Shown piece after piece: positions 45,090 through 52,685 of a stretch of 64,000 nt of DNA. Under the pieces are notes generated by a model. The model ran no database searches. It worked only from the letters and a program-made list of their open reading frames with translations, and had not been told where the DNA came from. The DNA is taken from positions 1 to 64,000 of the forward strand of contig JAEDLZ010000001.1 of NCBI GenBank assembly GCA_016303265.1, given 5' to 3'. The number at the start of each line of letters is the position of its first letter. Positions within the stretch are counted from its first letter, which is position 1. A program made the translations under genes and the position numbers. The stretch comes from Clostridiales bacterium (GTDB lineage Bacteria; Bacillota; Clostridia; Monoglobales; Monoglobaceae).

Positions 45090-46132
45090 AGATTATATGT
45101 GTGGGTGATGCTTATGTGACTTTAGATATGCTGAAAAATGGTGTTGAACCCTATATTAAACATGATGATGAAATAAAGTATTTCTTTTTCGGTGAGGAAA
45201 ATCGTGTCGATATGCGCGATACCGTTAAAGCCATAGAGGCGATGAAATGTGATGAAATTGCTATACCGAATGAGTTGTATCAAGAAATAACCGACGCGGA
45301 CTTATTGATTGTTCATTTATGTCCTGTCACAAAAGCATTGCTAAAATGTGCCAAAAAGCTAAAAGCCATTATGTCTTGCCGTGGGGGCAATGAAAATATC
45401 GATGTTCAATTTGCAACCGAAATGGGAATTATTGTATCAACAAATCCGGCGCATAATGCTAATGCAGTAGCCGAATATACGGTAGGATTGATTTTGTGTG
45501 AAACAAGGAATATATCAAGAGCAGATAGAAGTTTAAAGAATGGTATCTGGAGAGAAAAATATCCTAATACTGTATCCACTATTTTGGAAATAAAAGACTT
45601 AACGATAGGAATTATTGGTTTTGGTTCTGTTGGCAGATTGGTTGCTGAAAAGCTATCTGTGTTTGGATGTGAAATATTGATTTGCGATCCTTATATTAGC
45701 GAAAGTGCCTATGATTTTATCAACTTTAGGTTTGTAGATATGGATACACTTTTATCAAAATCGGATGTTATTACACTTCATGCTCGTTCTAAAACATCAA
45801 TTATTGGAAAAGAAGAATTTTTGAAAATGAAGAGTACATCTTATCTGATAAATACAGCGAGGTCTGTTTTGGTAGATTCAGATGCATTGTTTGAGGCTTT
45901 GGACAAGCATATGATAATGGGAGCAGCAATTGATGTTTTTGAAACAGAGCCGGTTATTCCTGAAAAGTATAAACAATATGACAACATTACTATTACAAAT
46001 CATAGGGGTGGCGACACAATAAACTCTTATAAGGATGCTCCGACTTTTGCTATTCAAAATTATTTTGAATATTTATCCGGCGGCAGATTGCGTTTTTGGG
46101 TAAATAAAAAAGAATTGGCAGGAAAGTTATGA
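45086..46132 (+). CDS. D-isomer-specific 2-hydroxyacid dehydrogenase
   Basis: A 348-residue NAD(P)-dependent oxidoreductase. The catalytic domain is followed by a Rossmann domain with GIIGFGSVGRLVAEKL near residue 175, NTARSVLVD near residue 255 (catalytic-arginine region), ETEPVIPE, and the catalytic histidine in NHRGGDT near residue 312. The ATGA overlap with the cytidylyltransferase gene shows they act together. It probably reduces a keto or aldehyde precursor to the hydroxy compound that is then CDP-activated. Confidence 0.88.
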   Translation: MKIICVGDAYVTLDMLKNGVEPYIKHDDEIKYFFFGEENRVDMRDTVKAIEAMKCDEIAIPNELYQEITDADLLIVHLCPVTKALLKCAKKLKAIMSCRGGNENIDVQFATEMGIIVSTNPAHNANAVAEYTVGLILCETRNISRADRSLKNGIWREKYPNTVSTILEIKDLTIGIIGFGSVGRLVAEKLSVFGCEILICDPYISESAYDFINFRFVDMDTLLSKSDVITLHARSKTSIIGKEEFLKMKSTSYLINTARSVLVDSDALFEALDKHMIMGAAIDVFETEPVIPEKYKQYDNITITNHRGGDTINSYKDAPTFAIQNYFEYLSGGRLRFWVNKKELAGKL

Positions 46133-46348
46133 TGTCTTGCTAATGTAAAAATCGGATAGCTATTAAAAACAGTCTGGGGTCAATAACCAATATCTCAAAC
46201 AGATTCTATAAGTTCATGTGAAAAAATGAATACCGGTTTTATGAATCCAAAGAATCGTGTGATTGAGGTCTGGAACTTAAGAGGTATTGATACATGCTGT
46301 TGAATTTTTGAAAGAATTATTCTAAATTGCTTGGATGGTGATAAGTGC
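46133..46348. other. Gap inside the polysaccharide locus
   Basis: About 215 bases of AT-rich sequence without a credible gene. It breaks an otherwise tightly packed operon, so some gene loss may have happened here. I recognise no remnant. Confidence 0.4.
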
Positions 46349-46892
46349 ATGAAAATCAAATTATTTTTGAAAAAATGTTGCAGAAAAATTCGGGGGGGGT
46401 CATCTCTCCATATCAGAATTGCGTTTGAGTGGTGTAATTATAGGCGAGAACTGCCATATATACGGTTCTGTGGATAATGGACATGGATTTTTGGTTTCTA
46501 TGGGTGATAATGTTACTCTTGCAAGCGGCTGCAAACTCTTGACTCATGACGGTTCAACAAAAAAGATATTGGGTTACAGCAAAGTCGGAAGAATAGATAT
46601 TGGCAGCGATGTTTTTATCGGCGCGGCAAGTATTGTTCTTCCAAATGTGAAAATCGGCAGTAAAGTGATTGTCGGTGCAGGAAGCGTCGTAACAAAGGAC
46701 ATTCCGGATAATTCTGTTGCAGTTGGAAATCCTGCACAGATTATTGGCACATATGATGCCTATGTGAATAAAACAAAGATACAATTTGAAACTTTGCCGA
46801 TATGGAATACTCACTATTCCTTAAAATCCGATGATGAAAAACGGCAAATGCGGGAAGCCTTGCTCGAAAGCGGGTATGGATTTGATTTATAG
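46349..46892 (+). pseudogene. Acetyltransferase (hexapeptide/LbetaH), frameshifted at a G8 tract
   Basis: From ATG 46349 the frame reads MKIKLFLKKCCRKIRGG, then leaves frame at an eight-G run (46392-46399). In the shifted frame the protein continues HLSISELRLSGVIIGENCHI, then left-handed beta-helix repeats (DVFIGAASIVLPNVKIGSKVIVGAGSVV) to residue ~180. Seven Gs would join the two parts into one complete acetyltransferase. As it stands, only an internal TTG at 46419 (157 residues) could start translation. This is either phase variation, a true frameshift or a homopolymer sequencing error. Confidence 0.75.
46392..46399 (+). repeat. G8 homopolymer tract in a coding region
   Basis: Eight consecutive Gs within the N-terminal coding part of the acetyltransferase, exactly at the point where the reading frame breaks. 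Runs of this kind change length by slipped-strand mispairing. Confidence 0.85.
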
Positions 46893-46996
46893 AAAACGAT
46901 GAAACCAAAACAGTAATGTTTGCATACCCTGCAGGAGTTAAGACGGGTATGCACAAGGGCGTCGGAAGAGAATAAAAAATAATGAGGAATGGGCAA

Positions 46997-48151
46997 ATGA
47001 ATAAAACACAAAACGATTTTATCGTTCTATTAAAAAATGCGCTGTCACAAGAAAATAATCCGGTAAGTGACATTAACTATGAAAGCGTGGGAGCAGTTGC
47101 GGTGAATCAATTGTGCTTGCCGTTGGTGTGTGACGGGACAAGGCGATGCGGCGCCAATGTTCCTGAGTCGTGGAAGCAACATAGTGTATATGTTGCAGCA
47201 AACAATTATAAAAATCTAAGCGTTCAAGATAAGTTATTGAAAATACTAAATGAAAACAACATAAAATGTGCTGTTTTAAAAGGGATAACCGTTTCAAAAT
47301 ATTACCCCGAACCATTATACAGACCTTTGGGAGATATTGACATTCTTGTTGAACCGGATAAATACGATATGGCAATAAATATTTTAACAGGCTCTGCCGA
47401 AAGAGATAGTGAAAGGTTAAAACATAAATTTCATTATGGATTTGTATTTGAAAATGTAAGCGTTGAAATACATAAGTATATAACCGAATATACAGATGAT
47501 GAGCGTGGCGAATTATTAAAAAAATATTTTAGCAATGCTTTGGAAACGGTCACATTAGGTGAGTACGACAATTTTATTTTCCCTATGCTAAACACTAAAT
47601 TTCAGGTACTTGCTGTAGTTTCTCATATACAAAGGCATTTCGGGGAACGCAGAGCCAATATACGGATGTTGTGTGATTTGGGTATGGTTGTTCAAAATAT
47701 TGCAAGTGAGCAGTGGAGCAATGAAATTTATCCTGTATTAAAAGAAGTAGGATTAGACCGATTTACAGATGCATTATTGTCTGTTTGCGATAAACATTTG
47801 GGCTTGGATTTTAAAAATAAATTGGGGCAGCCGATTGATGAAAATATCACAGAAGATTTGCTTGAGGAGTTTTTGTGTGATGGCATCAAACCTGAATATA
47901 CAGATATAAACGGACTTAACACTCTTGAAAAGATTAAAAATATATTTATTACAATATATGAAATTGTGAAACGAGATTTTAAAATTACGGAAAAATATCC
48001 GGTATTATTTCCTTTATTTTTCTTATATATTCCGCTTCGTTCGGCGTTCAGGAAGATTACCGGACAGAGAAAAAATATTGATGCTTTGGGATATTGTACT
48101 TCATATAGCAGAAGAAATGCCATAAGAAAAGAGCTGAATATTTTTGAATAG
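46997..48151 (+). CDS. Nucleotidyltransferase family protein (PF14907-like)
   Basis: 384 residues from ATG 46997 with GAGG eight bases upstream. The nucleotidyltransferase signature is KGITVSKYYPEPLYRPLGDI followed by DILVEPD (about residues 85-115), with a helical C-terminus and a hydrophobic patch near residue 330. Such proteins occur at the ends of surface polysaccharide and peptide-modification loci; their reaction is not established. It is the last gene of the locus and is AT-rich like the rest. Confidence 0.8.
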   Translation: MNKTQNDFIVLLKNALSQENNPVSDINYESVGAVAVNQLCLPLVCDGTRRCGANVPESWKQHSVYVAANNYKNLSVQDKLLKILNENNIKCAVLKGITVSKYYPEPLYRPLGDIDILVEPDKYDMAINILTGSAERDSERLKHKFHYGFVFENVSVEIHKYITEYTDDERGELLKKYFSNALETVTLGEYDNFIFPMLNTKFQVLAVVSHIQRHFGERRANIRMLCDLGMVVQNIASEQWSNEIYPVLKEVGLDRFTDALLSVCDKHLGLDFKNKLGQPIDENITEDLLEEFLCDGIKPEYTDINGLNTLEKIKNIFITIYEIVKRDFKITEKYPVLFPLFFLYIPLRSAFRKITGQRKNIDALGYCTSYSRRNAIRKELNIFE

Positions 48152-48258
48152 GTTATATATAAGTGACAGTAATTATAATTTTATAAAACATCTATATTTG
48201 TGAAAATTTTCCGTTTTATGTTGTTGAAAGCGAGAAATACAAATAAAAAATATGTTCG
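48152..48258. other. Intergenic region
   Basis: AT-rich, no credible gene. Confidence 0.4.
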
Positions 48259-48297
48259 TTAAGGTGATTGGCGGTGGCCGATCGCCTTGTTTTTTTA
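48259..48297 (+). terminator. Strong intrinsic terminator
   Basis: AAGGTGATTGGC-GGT-GGCCGATCGCCTT forms a tight stem with G-U pairs and is followed by GTTTTTTTAC. It ends either the polysaccharide operon or a small RNA. Confidence 0.8.
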
Positions 48298-48477
48298 CGA
48301 AGGTTCAAGGATTGATTAAAAATAATAATGAGTGTTTTTACAGACATATTTGCCGGGGCAATTTTTCTGCCGCATATAACCTTATTCGCCTCTGCCAACA
48401 GCGGATTTGCCATGCGGTAGGAGTGATTATATTGCTGTAAAAACAGTGTAAAAGCCGGGCGGTTATGCCACCCTTTG
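48298..48477. other. Region between terminator and toxin-like gene
   Basis: About 180 bases. A 30-codon frame (MSVFTDIFAGAIFL..., about 48329-48421) has no ribosome binding site, and other frames are shadows. This is the place where an antisense RNA to the small peptide could lie, but I see no clear promoter for one. Confidence 0.35.
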
Positions 48478-48514
48478 TACCGGTTTATATAAACCGGGAG
48501 ATGAGGTGGTTGTT

Positions 48515-48589
48515 ATGAAAACATACATAATCAGAATTATATTCTTGGTAATTGTGTTTTTAATAACATTTACGATAAAAGTAAAATAA
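48515..48589 (+). CDS. Toxin-like hydrophobic peptide (24 residues)
   Basis: The sequence MKTYIIRIIFLVIVFLITFT plus IKVK is a single membrane helix with a basic end, like type I toxin peptides. GAGGTGG precedes the ATG. About 35 bases upstream, a CCACC segment (near 48470) can pair with this GGTGG, and a perfect 18-base palindrome (CCGGTTTAT/ATAAACCGG) lies between them. RBS sequestration of this kind is typical of type I toxin mRNAs. A terminator follows at once. No family was recognised. Confidence 0.55.
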   Translation: MKTYIIRIIFLVIVFLITFTIKVK

Positions 48590-48622
48590 CCGCCCTCCTC
48601 GTCAAAAGATAGCGGTTATTTT
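48583..48622 (+). terminator. Terminator of the toxin-like gene
   Basis: AAAATAACCGC pairs with GCGGTTATTTT; the stem begins inside the last codons of the peptide gene. Confidence 0.75.
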
Positions 48623-48761
48623 ACAATAATCTAAAACTTTTGGCATAACCGTTTGAGGTCTTGCCTTTTTCTGTTATCATTATACACCTCATCTGCAAAT
48701 TGTCAATCGCTTTGAGAAAATTTGTGCAATTTAAGCTTAGAAAATACGGATAAAGCGGCAA

Positions 48762-48790
48762 TGGACAAAGTGGAGATTTTGTGGTATAAT
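48762..48790 (+). promoter_or_regulatory. Promoter of yjdF
   Basis: TGGACA (48762-48767), a 17-base spacer and TATAAT (48785-48790), upstream of the yjdF riboswitch. Confidence 0.7.
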
Positions 48791-48871
48791 ATCCGTAAGA
48801 CAAATCGGAAGTTGCCGATTAAAAAGTTAATCGTGCCATATGGCTTGATTATAAATACAAAGATAAAAACG

Positions 48872-48990
48872 CAATGCGCATTTAAAAAGTGCGTTAGAGC
48901 TGGTAGGTAGCCCAGCCGTCCTATTTCAAATAGGGTAAGTAACCTGCCCCTCCGGGTTGTCCGTTCTTTGTTCAACAAATATTTAGGAGG
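48872..48990 (+). promoter_or_regulatory. yjdF riboswitch
   Basis: The leader carries AGAGCTGGTAGGTAGCCCAGC (about 48895-48917 region), a TCCTATTTCAAATAGGGTAAG hairpin, TAACC, CCTCCGGGTTGTCCG and a shielded TTAGGAGGG before the start codon. This pattern and the yjdF (DUF2992) gene behind it match the yjdF RNA class, which is reported to respond to azaaromatic compounds, probably at the level of translation. Confidence 0.8.
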
Positions 48991-48997
48991 GATTCTT

Positions 48998-49414
48998 ATG
49001 GACAAGATAAGTGGAAAACTGACAGTATTTTTTGAAGAACCTTTTTGGGTAGGCGTATTTGAACATATCGAAGATGGCAAATTATCCGTGGCTAAGGTGA
49101 CATTTGGTGCAGAGCCAAAAGATTGTGAAGTGCAGGAGTATATTCAAAAATATTATTTCAGTTTGAAATTCAGTCCGGCTGTTGATACTGTTGTAAAGGA
49201 TAAAAAAAGAAATCCGAAAAGGATGCAGCGTGAGGCGAAAAGGCAGATGCAGGAAACAGGCATCGGGACAAAATCGCAACAGGCATTGAAATTACAGCAA
49301 GAACAGAACAAGCAGGAGCGTAAAGCGAAAAGCCGTAGAAAAAGAGAAACGGATGCACTGCGAATGTTTGAACTAAAACAGCAAAAGAAGAGAGAGAAGC
49401 ATAAGGGGCATTAA
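48998..49414 (+). CDS. yjdF: YjdF family protein (DUF2992)
   Basis: 138 residues from ATG 48998. It begins GKLTVFFEEPFWVGVFE and has the family core VAKVTFGAEPKDCEV and YYFSLKFSP, then a very basic, lysine/arginine/glutamine-rich coiled C-terminus (about residues 70-138). The function is unknown; control by the yjdF riboswitch suggests a role in handling toxic heteroaromatic compounds. It is the usual single gene behind that RNA. Confidence 0.92.
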   Translation: MDKISGKLTVFFEEPFWVGVFEHIEDGKLSVAKVTFGAEPKDCEVQEYIQKYYFSLKFSPAVDTVVKDKKRNPKRMQREAKRQMQETGIGTKSQQALKLQQEQNKQERKAKSRRKRETDALRMFELKQQKKREKHKGH

Positions 49415-49460
49415 AGTCCCTTGGCTTTTGCTCAAATCGGAATTTGCCGAGGTGAGAGTA

Positions 49461-49955
49461 ATGAAAACACTATATTTAATTGGCGGAACAATGGGAGTCG
49501 GCAAGACAACGGTAAGCCAACAGTTAAAAAAGGATTTAGCTAACAGTGTTTTTCTTGACGGTGATTGGTGTTGGGATGCCAGTCCGTTCCAAGTGACTGA
49601 TGAAACCAAAGCAATGGTTTTAGATAATATTTGCTATTTACTGAATAGTTTTCTACACTGCTCCGCCTATGAAAATGTAATTTTTTGTTGGGTAATGCAC
49701 GAGCAATCTATTATTGATAACATTATAAACGAACTTGATACAGAAAATTGCACGGTAAAAAAAATCTCACTTACTGCTGATAAAACAAATCTGCAAAACA
49801 GATTAGCTGCAGATGTTGCAGATGGTATCCGTGCTGCCGATGTCATTGACAGAAGCATTGCAAGAATTTTTATGTATGAAAGGCTTGATACATTAAAAAT
49901 TGATACAAGCAATAAAACCGTTCGTGAGATTGCGAATGAAATTATAACGCTTTGA
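49461..49955 (+). CDS. P-loop kinase-like protein
   Basis: 164 residues from ATG 49461, preceded by GAGGTGAGAG. The Walker A motif GGTMGVGKTT is near residue 8 and a DGDWCWD segment near residue 35, as in small nucleoside or antibiotic kinases. The lid region RLAADVADGIRAADVIDRSI follows near residue 115. The substrate is unknown. It lies 46 bases after yjdF on the same strand. Confidence 0.75.
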   Translation: MKTLYLIGGTMGVGKTTVSQQLKKDLANSVFLDGDWCWDASPFQVTDETKAMVLDNICYLLNSFLHCSAYENVIFCWVMHEQSIIDNIINELDTENCTVKKISLTADKTNLQNRLAADVADGIRAADVIDRSIARIFMYERLDTLKIDTSNKTVREIANEIITL

Positions 49956-50029
49956 TCTCGACAAATTTCGGTTTGTTTGTGCTGAAGATAAGCAAGACTA
50001 TAAAATATGAGAAAACAAGGAGAACGTCA

Positions 50030-50089
50030 ATGAAATATAAGGTTATAAATAAGAATTTAATATTCATTTTTCACTCTACCAATGGTTGA
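50030..50089 (+). CDS. Possible 19-residue peptide
   Basis: AAGGAGA seven bases before an ATG opens a frame of 19 codons (MKYKVINKNLIFIFHSTNG). It ends inside the next hairpin. It could be a leader or a remnant of a longer gene. Weak evidence. Confidence 0.25.
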   Translation: MKYKVINKNLIFIFHSTNG

Positions 50090-50112
50090 TATCTTCCCAT
50101 TCAACCATTGGT
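50078..50112 (+). terminator. Perfect hairpin upstream of the XRE regulator
   Basis: ACCAATGGTTGA pairs with TCAACCATTGGT over a ten-base loop; a TG-rich then TTTTGTTTT stretch follows. It may be a terminator or an operator for the regulator downstream. Confidence 0.5.
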
Positions 50113-50165
50113 GTGTGTATTTTGTTTTCATAATTACCTATACTGAAATCGAAAGGAGGCACCTT

Positions 50166-50777
50166 ATGGACCAAATAAAAATTGGAAAATTTATTGCTGA
50201 GTGCAGAAAAAAATCAAACTTAACACAAATGCAGTTGGCAGAAAAACTGAACATCACCGATAGAGCAGTTTCAAAATGGGAAACAGGAAAAGCGATGCCA
50301 GATTCTTCAATAATGCTTGAATTGTGTGATATTCTCAAAATCAGTGTCAATGATTTATTATGTGGGAAGGTAGTTACAGTGGATAATTACAACAAAGAAT
50401 TAGAAAACAACTTGATTGAAATGATAAAGCAGAGGGAAGAGGCAGATAAAAGATTACTGTCTTTGGAAATATTTGTCGGTTATACGGTATCGGTAATCTT
50501 TTTTGTTCTGATATTCGTTGCCTCTTTTGTACAAATGGCAGTTTGGCTGAGAATTTCTCTTATCTTACTCGGTTTTGTTTTGTTTTTTACAGGTTGTTTC
50601 TATGCGGTGCGGATTGAGCAAGTGGCAGGATATTATGAATGTAAAGAATGCGGACACAGATATGTCCCAACATACAAGGCAGTTAATTTAGCCCCTCATA
50701 TGGGCAGAACAAGATATATGAGATGCCCACAGTGCAACAAAAAGTTGTGGCAGAAGAAAGTGTTAAGTAAGGAATAA
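50166..50777 (+). CDS. XRE regulator with two membrane segments and a zinc ribbon
   Basis: 203 residues from ATG 50166 (GAAAGGAGG upstream). An N-terminal Cro/XRE helix-turn-helix (LTQMQLAEKLNITDRAVSKW, about residues 17-36), a coiled linker, two adjacent membrane helices (about residues 102-122 and 127-150), then a zinc ribbon CKECGHRY...CPQCNKK near the end. Membrane-anchored XRE proteins of this design occur in Firmicutes and probably link a membrane or metal signal to a promoter. The target is unknown. Confidence 0.82.
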   Translation: MDQIKIGKFIAECRKKSNLTQMQLAEKLNITDRAVSKWETGKAMPDSSIMLELCDILKISVNDLLCGKVVTVDNYNKELENNLIEMIKQREEADKRLLSLEIFVGYTVSVIFFVLIFVASFVQMAVWLRISLILLGFVLFFTGCFYAVRIEQVAGYYECKECGHRYVPTYKAVNLAPHMGRTRYMRCPQCNKKLWQKKVLSKE

Positions 50778-50810
50778 ACAAATCCCGGTTTATAAAACAA
50801 AATACTTCAA

Positions 50811-50836
50811 GGCGGACATTCGTGTTCGTCTTTTTC
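50811..50836 (+). terminator. Terminator of the XRE gene
   Basis: GCGGACA-TTCG-TGTTCGT (with G-U pairs) followed by CTTTTTCT. Confidence 0.7.
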
Positions 50837-50863
50837 TGTGCCCGATTTTAGTATGTGGCGGCA

Positions 50864-50980
50864 ATGAACGGCATAACAGAACTTGCAAAGCTACTCAAAG
50901 AGCGTGAAAACGGTGAATTACTTACCGAGGGGCAATCCCTCATTTTTGTAAACCTCAAAGTGAGGGATTGCCCCGTTTAA
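50864..50980 (+). CDS. Small fragment, probably of mobile-element origin
   Basis: A 38-codon frame beginning MNGITELAKLLKEREN, like the start of small phage or integrative-element proteins, then GQSLIFVNLKVRDCPV. Its 3' part is a hairpin, so the true protein was probably lost and this is a remnant. Confidence 0.3.
   Translation: MNGITELAKLLKERENGELLTEGQSLIFVNLKVRDCPV
50929..50974. terminator. Perfect hairpin
   Basis: GGGGCAATCCCTCA pairs with TGAGGGATTGCCCC across an 18-base loop. Confidence 0.6.
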
Positions 50981-51131
50981 TGCGCTTTTATGCACCTTTT
51001 CTGTCAAATTCAGTAAAAGTTTCCGGCTAACATTTAATGCGCAGCCACTTGCTGCTTAAAAATCGTTTTGCCGCAACCCCTTTATAAACAAAATAATTTT
51101 CAAATATCCGAAGGCGTATTAGGCGCAGCGA
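50981..51131. other. Intergenic region with GGTTGCGGC motif, copy 2
   Basis: About 150 bases with no gene. At about 51058-51083, minus strand, it carries the second copy of the short repeat seen at 27781-27806. Confidence 0.45.
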
Positions 51132-52451
51132 TTATACGGAATGTGATAGAGGCTGAGAAACTTTTGCCTCCTGCTCGGATAGCTTTTTCAAAGCGTCGAA
51201 ACGGGAAAATCCGCTCTCTGAGCGAAAAGAGCCGGGCAGGACGGTGGCAGGCTCTTTTCCCTGCGCACCGGGTGGAATAATTCCCTTAGCCTTTGCGAAT
51301 TTAAGGGCGGCGTCATATTCGCTTATGTATTTTCCGCCGCATTTGATTTTTTTGATTCGCTCATTCACGATGATATTCTTCGGGCAAACAAACATTGAGA
51401 GCTCATAATTCGTCATTATCTTATCAAGACGCAGGGTGTTGTCGTCAAAAGCGATTGCGTGATTTTTTTCAAGCTCCGCCAGAGTATCGAAGATTTCGCA
51501 GTCCCTGCCAACATCGGCAAAGGGCGATTCCTCAAGCAGCTCGCTGACGGAAACAACCTTGTAGCCGTTTTTATAAAGCAGGTCAAGCTGGGCTTCAAGA
51601 GCATAGGCAACAGGAGTGCGCTTTGCCATATTATAGCCATCCTTCTGAAAGATAATTTGTCCGCAGAAGAAGTCCGGGTCAGCGTCAAGCTTCTTTTTTA
51701 TAAGCTGAATCATTGCGTCAACTTCGCTTTTCTGAGCCGCCTCAGAATCATTAAGCGAGGACGGAAGCCAGCCTCCGCCGTCATAGGACGCCGCCATATA
51801 ACCGTAGTTCATAAGCGCATAAGCGTCGTAGCTTGTGAGTCCGCGCCCGATTTTGTCTACATAGTGAGGAGGACGGGAAAGGGTCATTTCGTAACCGAAA
51901 TTATCTTTGATATACGAATGAAGCTTTGCCAAATCCTCTGTGACCTCGTCTATTGTGTTAAAATGCTCCCTCGCCCCGTAAACAAAGGGCTTTTTGCCGA
52001 AAATAATATGGCGGTAGCCGTGATTTGAAAGCTCGTGCCCTTCATCAAGCATACGCTGTATAAGGAACGGCGCATGGACAGCGCCGCCGCAGTTGTCACG
52101 GTTTATGTCGGGGTAATGGTCAAATTTCACGCCGCCCCAGGAAGGACTGCCTGCGCTCCCTGCCTTATCGGGATAGTTTTCCGAGGTATCACCGATAATA
52201 TCAAAGGTAACATGAGCGCCATATTTAAGGCAGGCGTCCAGCAAAACTTCAGTCATGGCTTTGCCGCCGAACCCGTCCGGCGCCGCCGGCAGGTTCATGG
52301 GCCCGTCATCAAAAGTCATGGCGCATATGCGATTGTCGGTTTTTATGCGTTCGTAGCGGCGGACATAGGAGACGCGGTGCTCCTTTTCGCCGATTCCTGC
52401 CGCCTTCATAACCTTTTTTACCTTTTTCCCCGCTTTGACAATAATTGACAT
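51132..52451 (-). CDS. Polysaccharide deacetylase family protein
   Basis: 439 residues from ATG 52451 (ACGGAGGAAA upstream). A NodB-type domain with AMTFDDGP near residue 44 (catalytic and metal aspartates), ELSNHGYRH near residue 140 (metal histidines) and LSRPPHY. The family removes acetyl groups from surface or wall glycans. No signal peptide is visible; a basic, amphipathic N-terminus (KAGKKVKKVMKAAG) replaces it. It is the last gene of a three-gene minus-strand set. Confidence 0.88.
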   Translation of the reverse strand: MSIIVKAGKKVKKVMKAAGIGEKEHRVSYVRRYERIKTDNRICAMTFDDGPMNLPAAPDGFGGKAMTEVLLDACLKYGAHVTFDIIGDTSENYPDKAGSAGSPSWGGVKFDHYPDINRDNCGGAVHAPFLIQRMLDEGHELSNHGYRHIIFGKKPFVYGAREHFNTIDEVTEDLAKLHSYIKDNFGYEMTLSRPPHYVDKIGRGLTSYDAYALMNYGYMAASYDGGGWLPSSLNDSEAAQKSEVDAMIQLIKKKLDADPDFFCGQIIFQKDGYNMAKRTPVAYALEAQLDLLYKNGYKVVSVSELLEESPFADVGRDCEIFDTLAELEKNHAIAFDDNTLRLDKIMTNYELSMFVCPKNIIVNERIKKIKCGGKYISEYDAALKFAKAKGIIPPGAQGKEPATVLPGSFRSESGFSRFDALKKLSEQEAKVSQPLSHSV

Positions 52452-52685
52452 AATTTTTCCTCCGTAAACCATAAAGATTTGGTATCGTTTTTTCTTTTGT
52501 ATAAAAATTGGTATAGCTGTGCAACAGAAAATCTCCTCCGCCTTAAGGCGGATGGAAAATCTTTAAATTCAGCGGAAAAATATACCGCCAAGTTAAGGAA
52601 AGCGCTCTGCCCGCCAATAGCAAACGGTGAATCGATGCCGCCCCTTTGCCGTCCAAATAATGGCAAAGCTATGCCCTTATTGGAA
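52452..52685. other. Gap before the deacetylase gene
   Basis: About 230 bases, no credible gene. It contains the palindrome TCCGCCTTAAGGCGGA (52537-52552). Confidence 0.5.

Noticed and set aside
48216..48413. 65-residue minus-strand frame after the polysaccharide locus
   Set aside because: It overlaps a strong terminator, has no ribosome site and no recognisable sequence.
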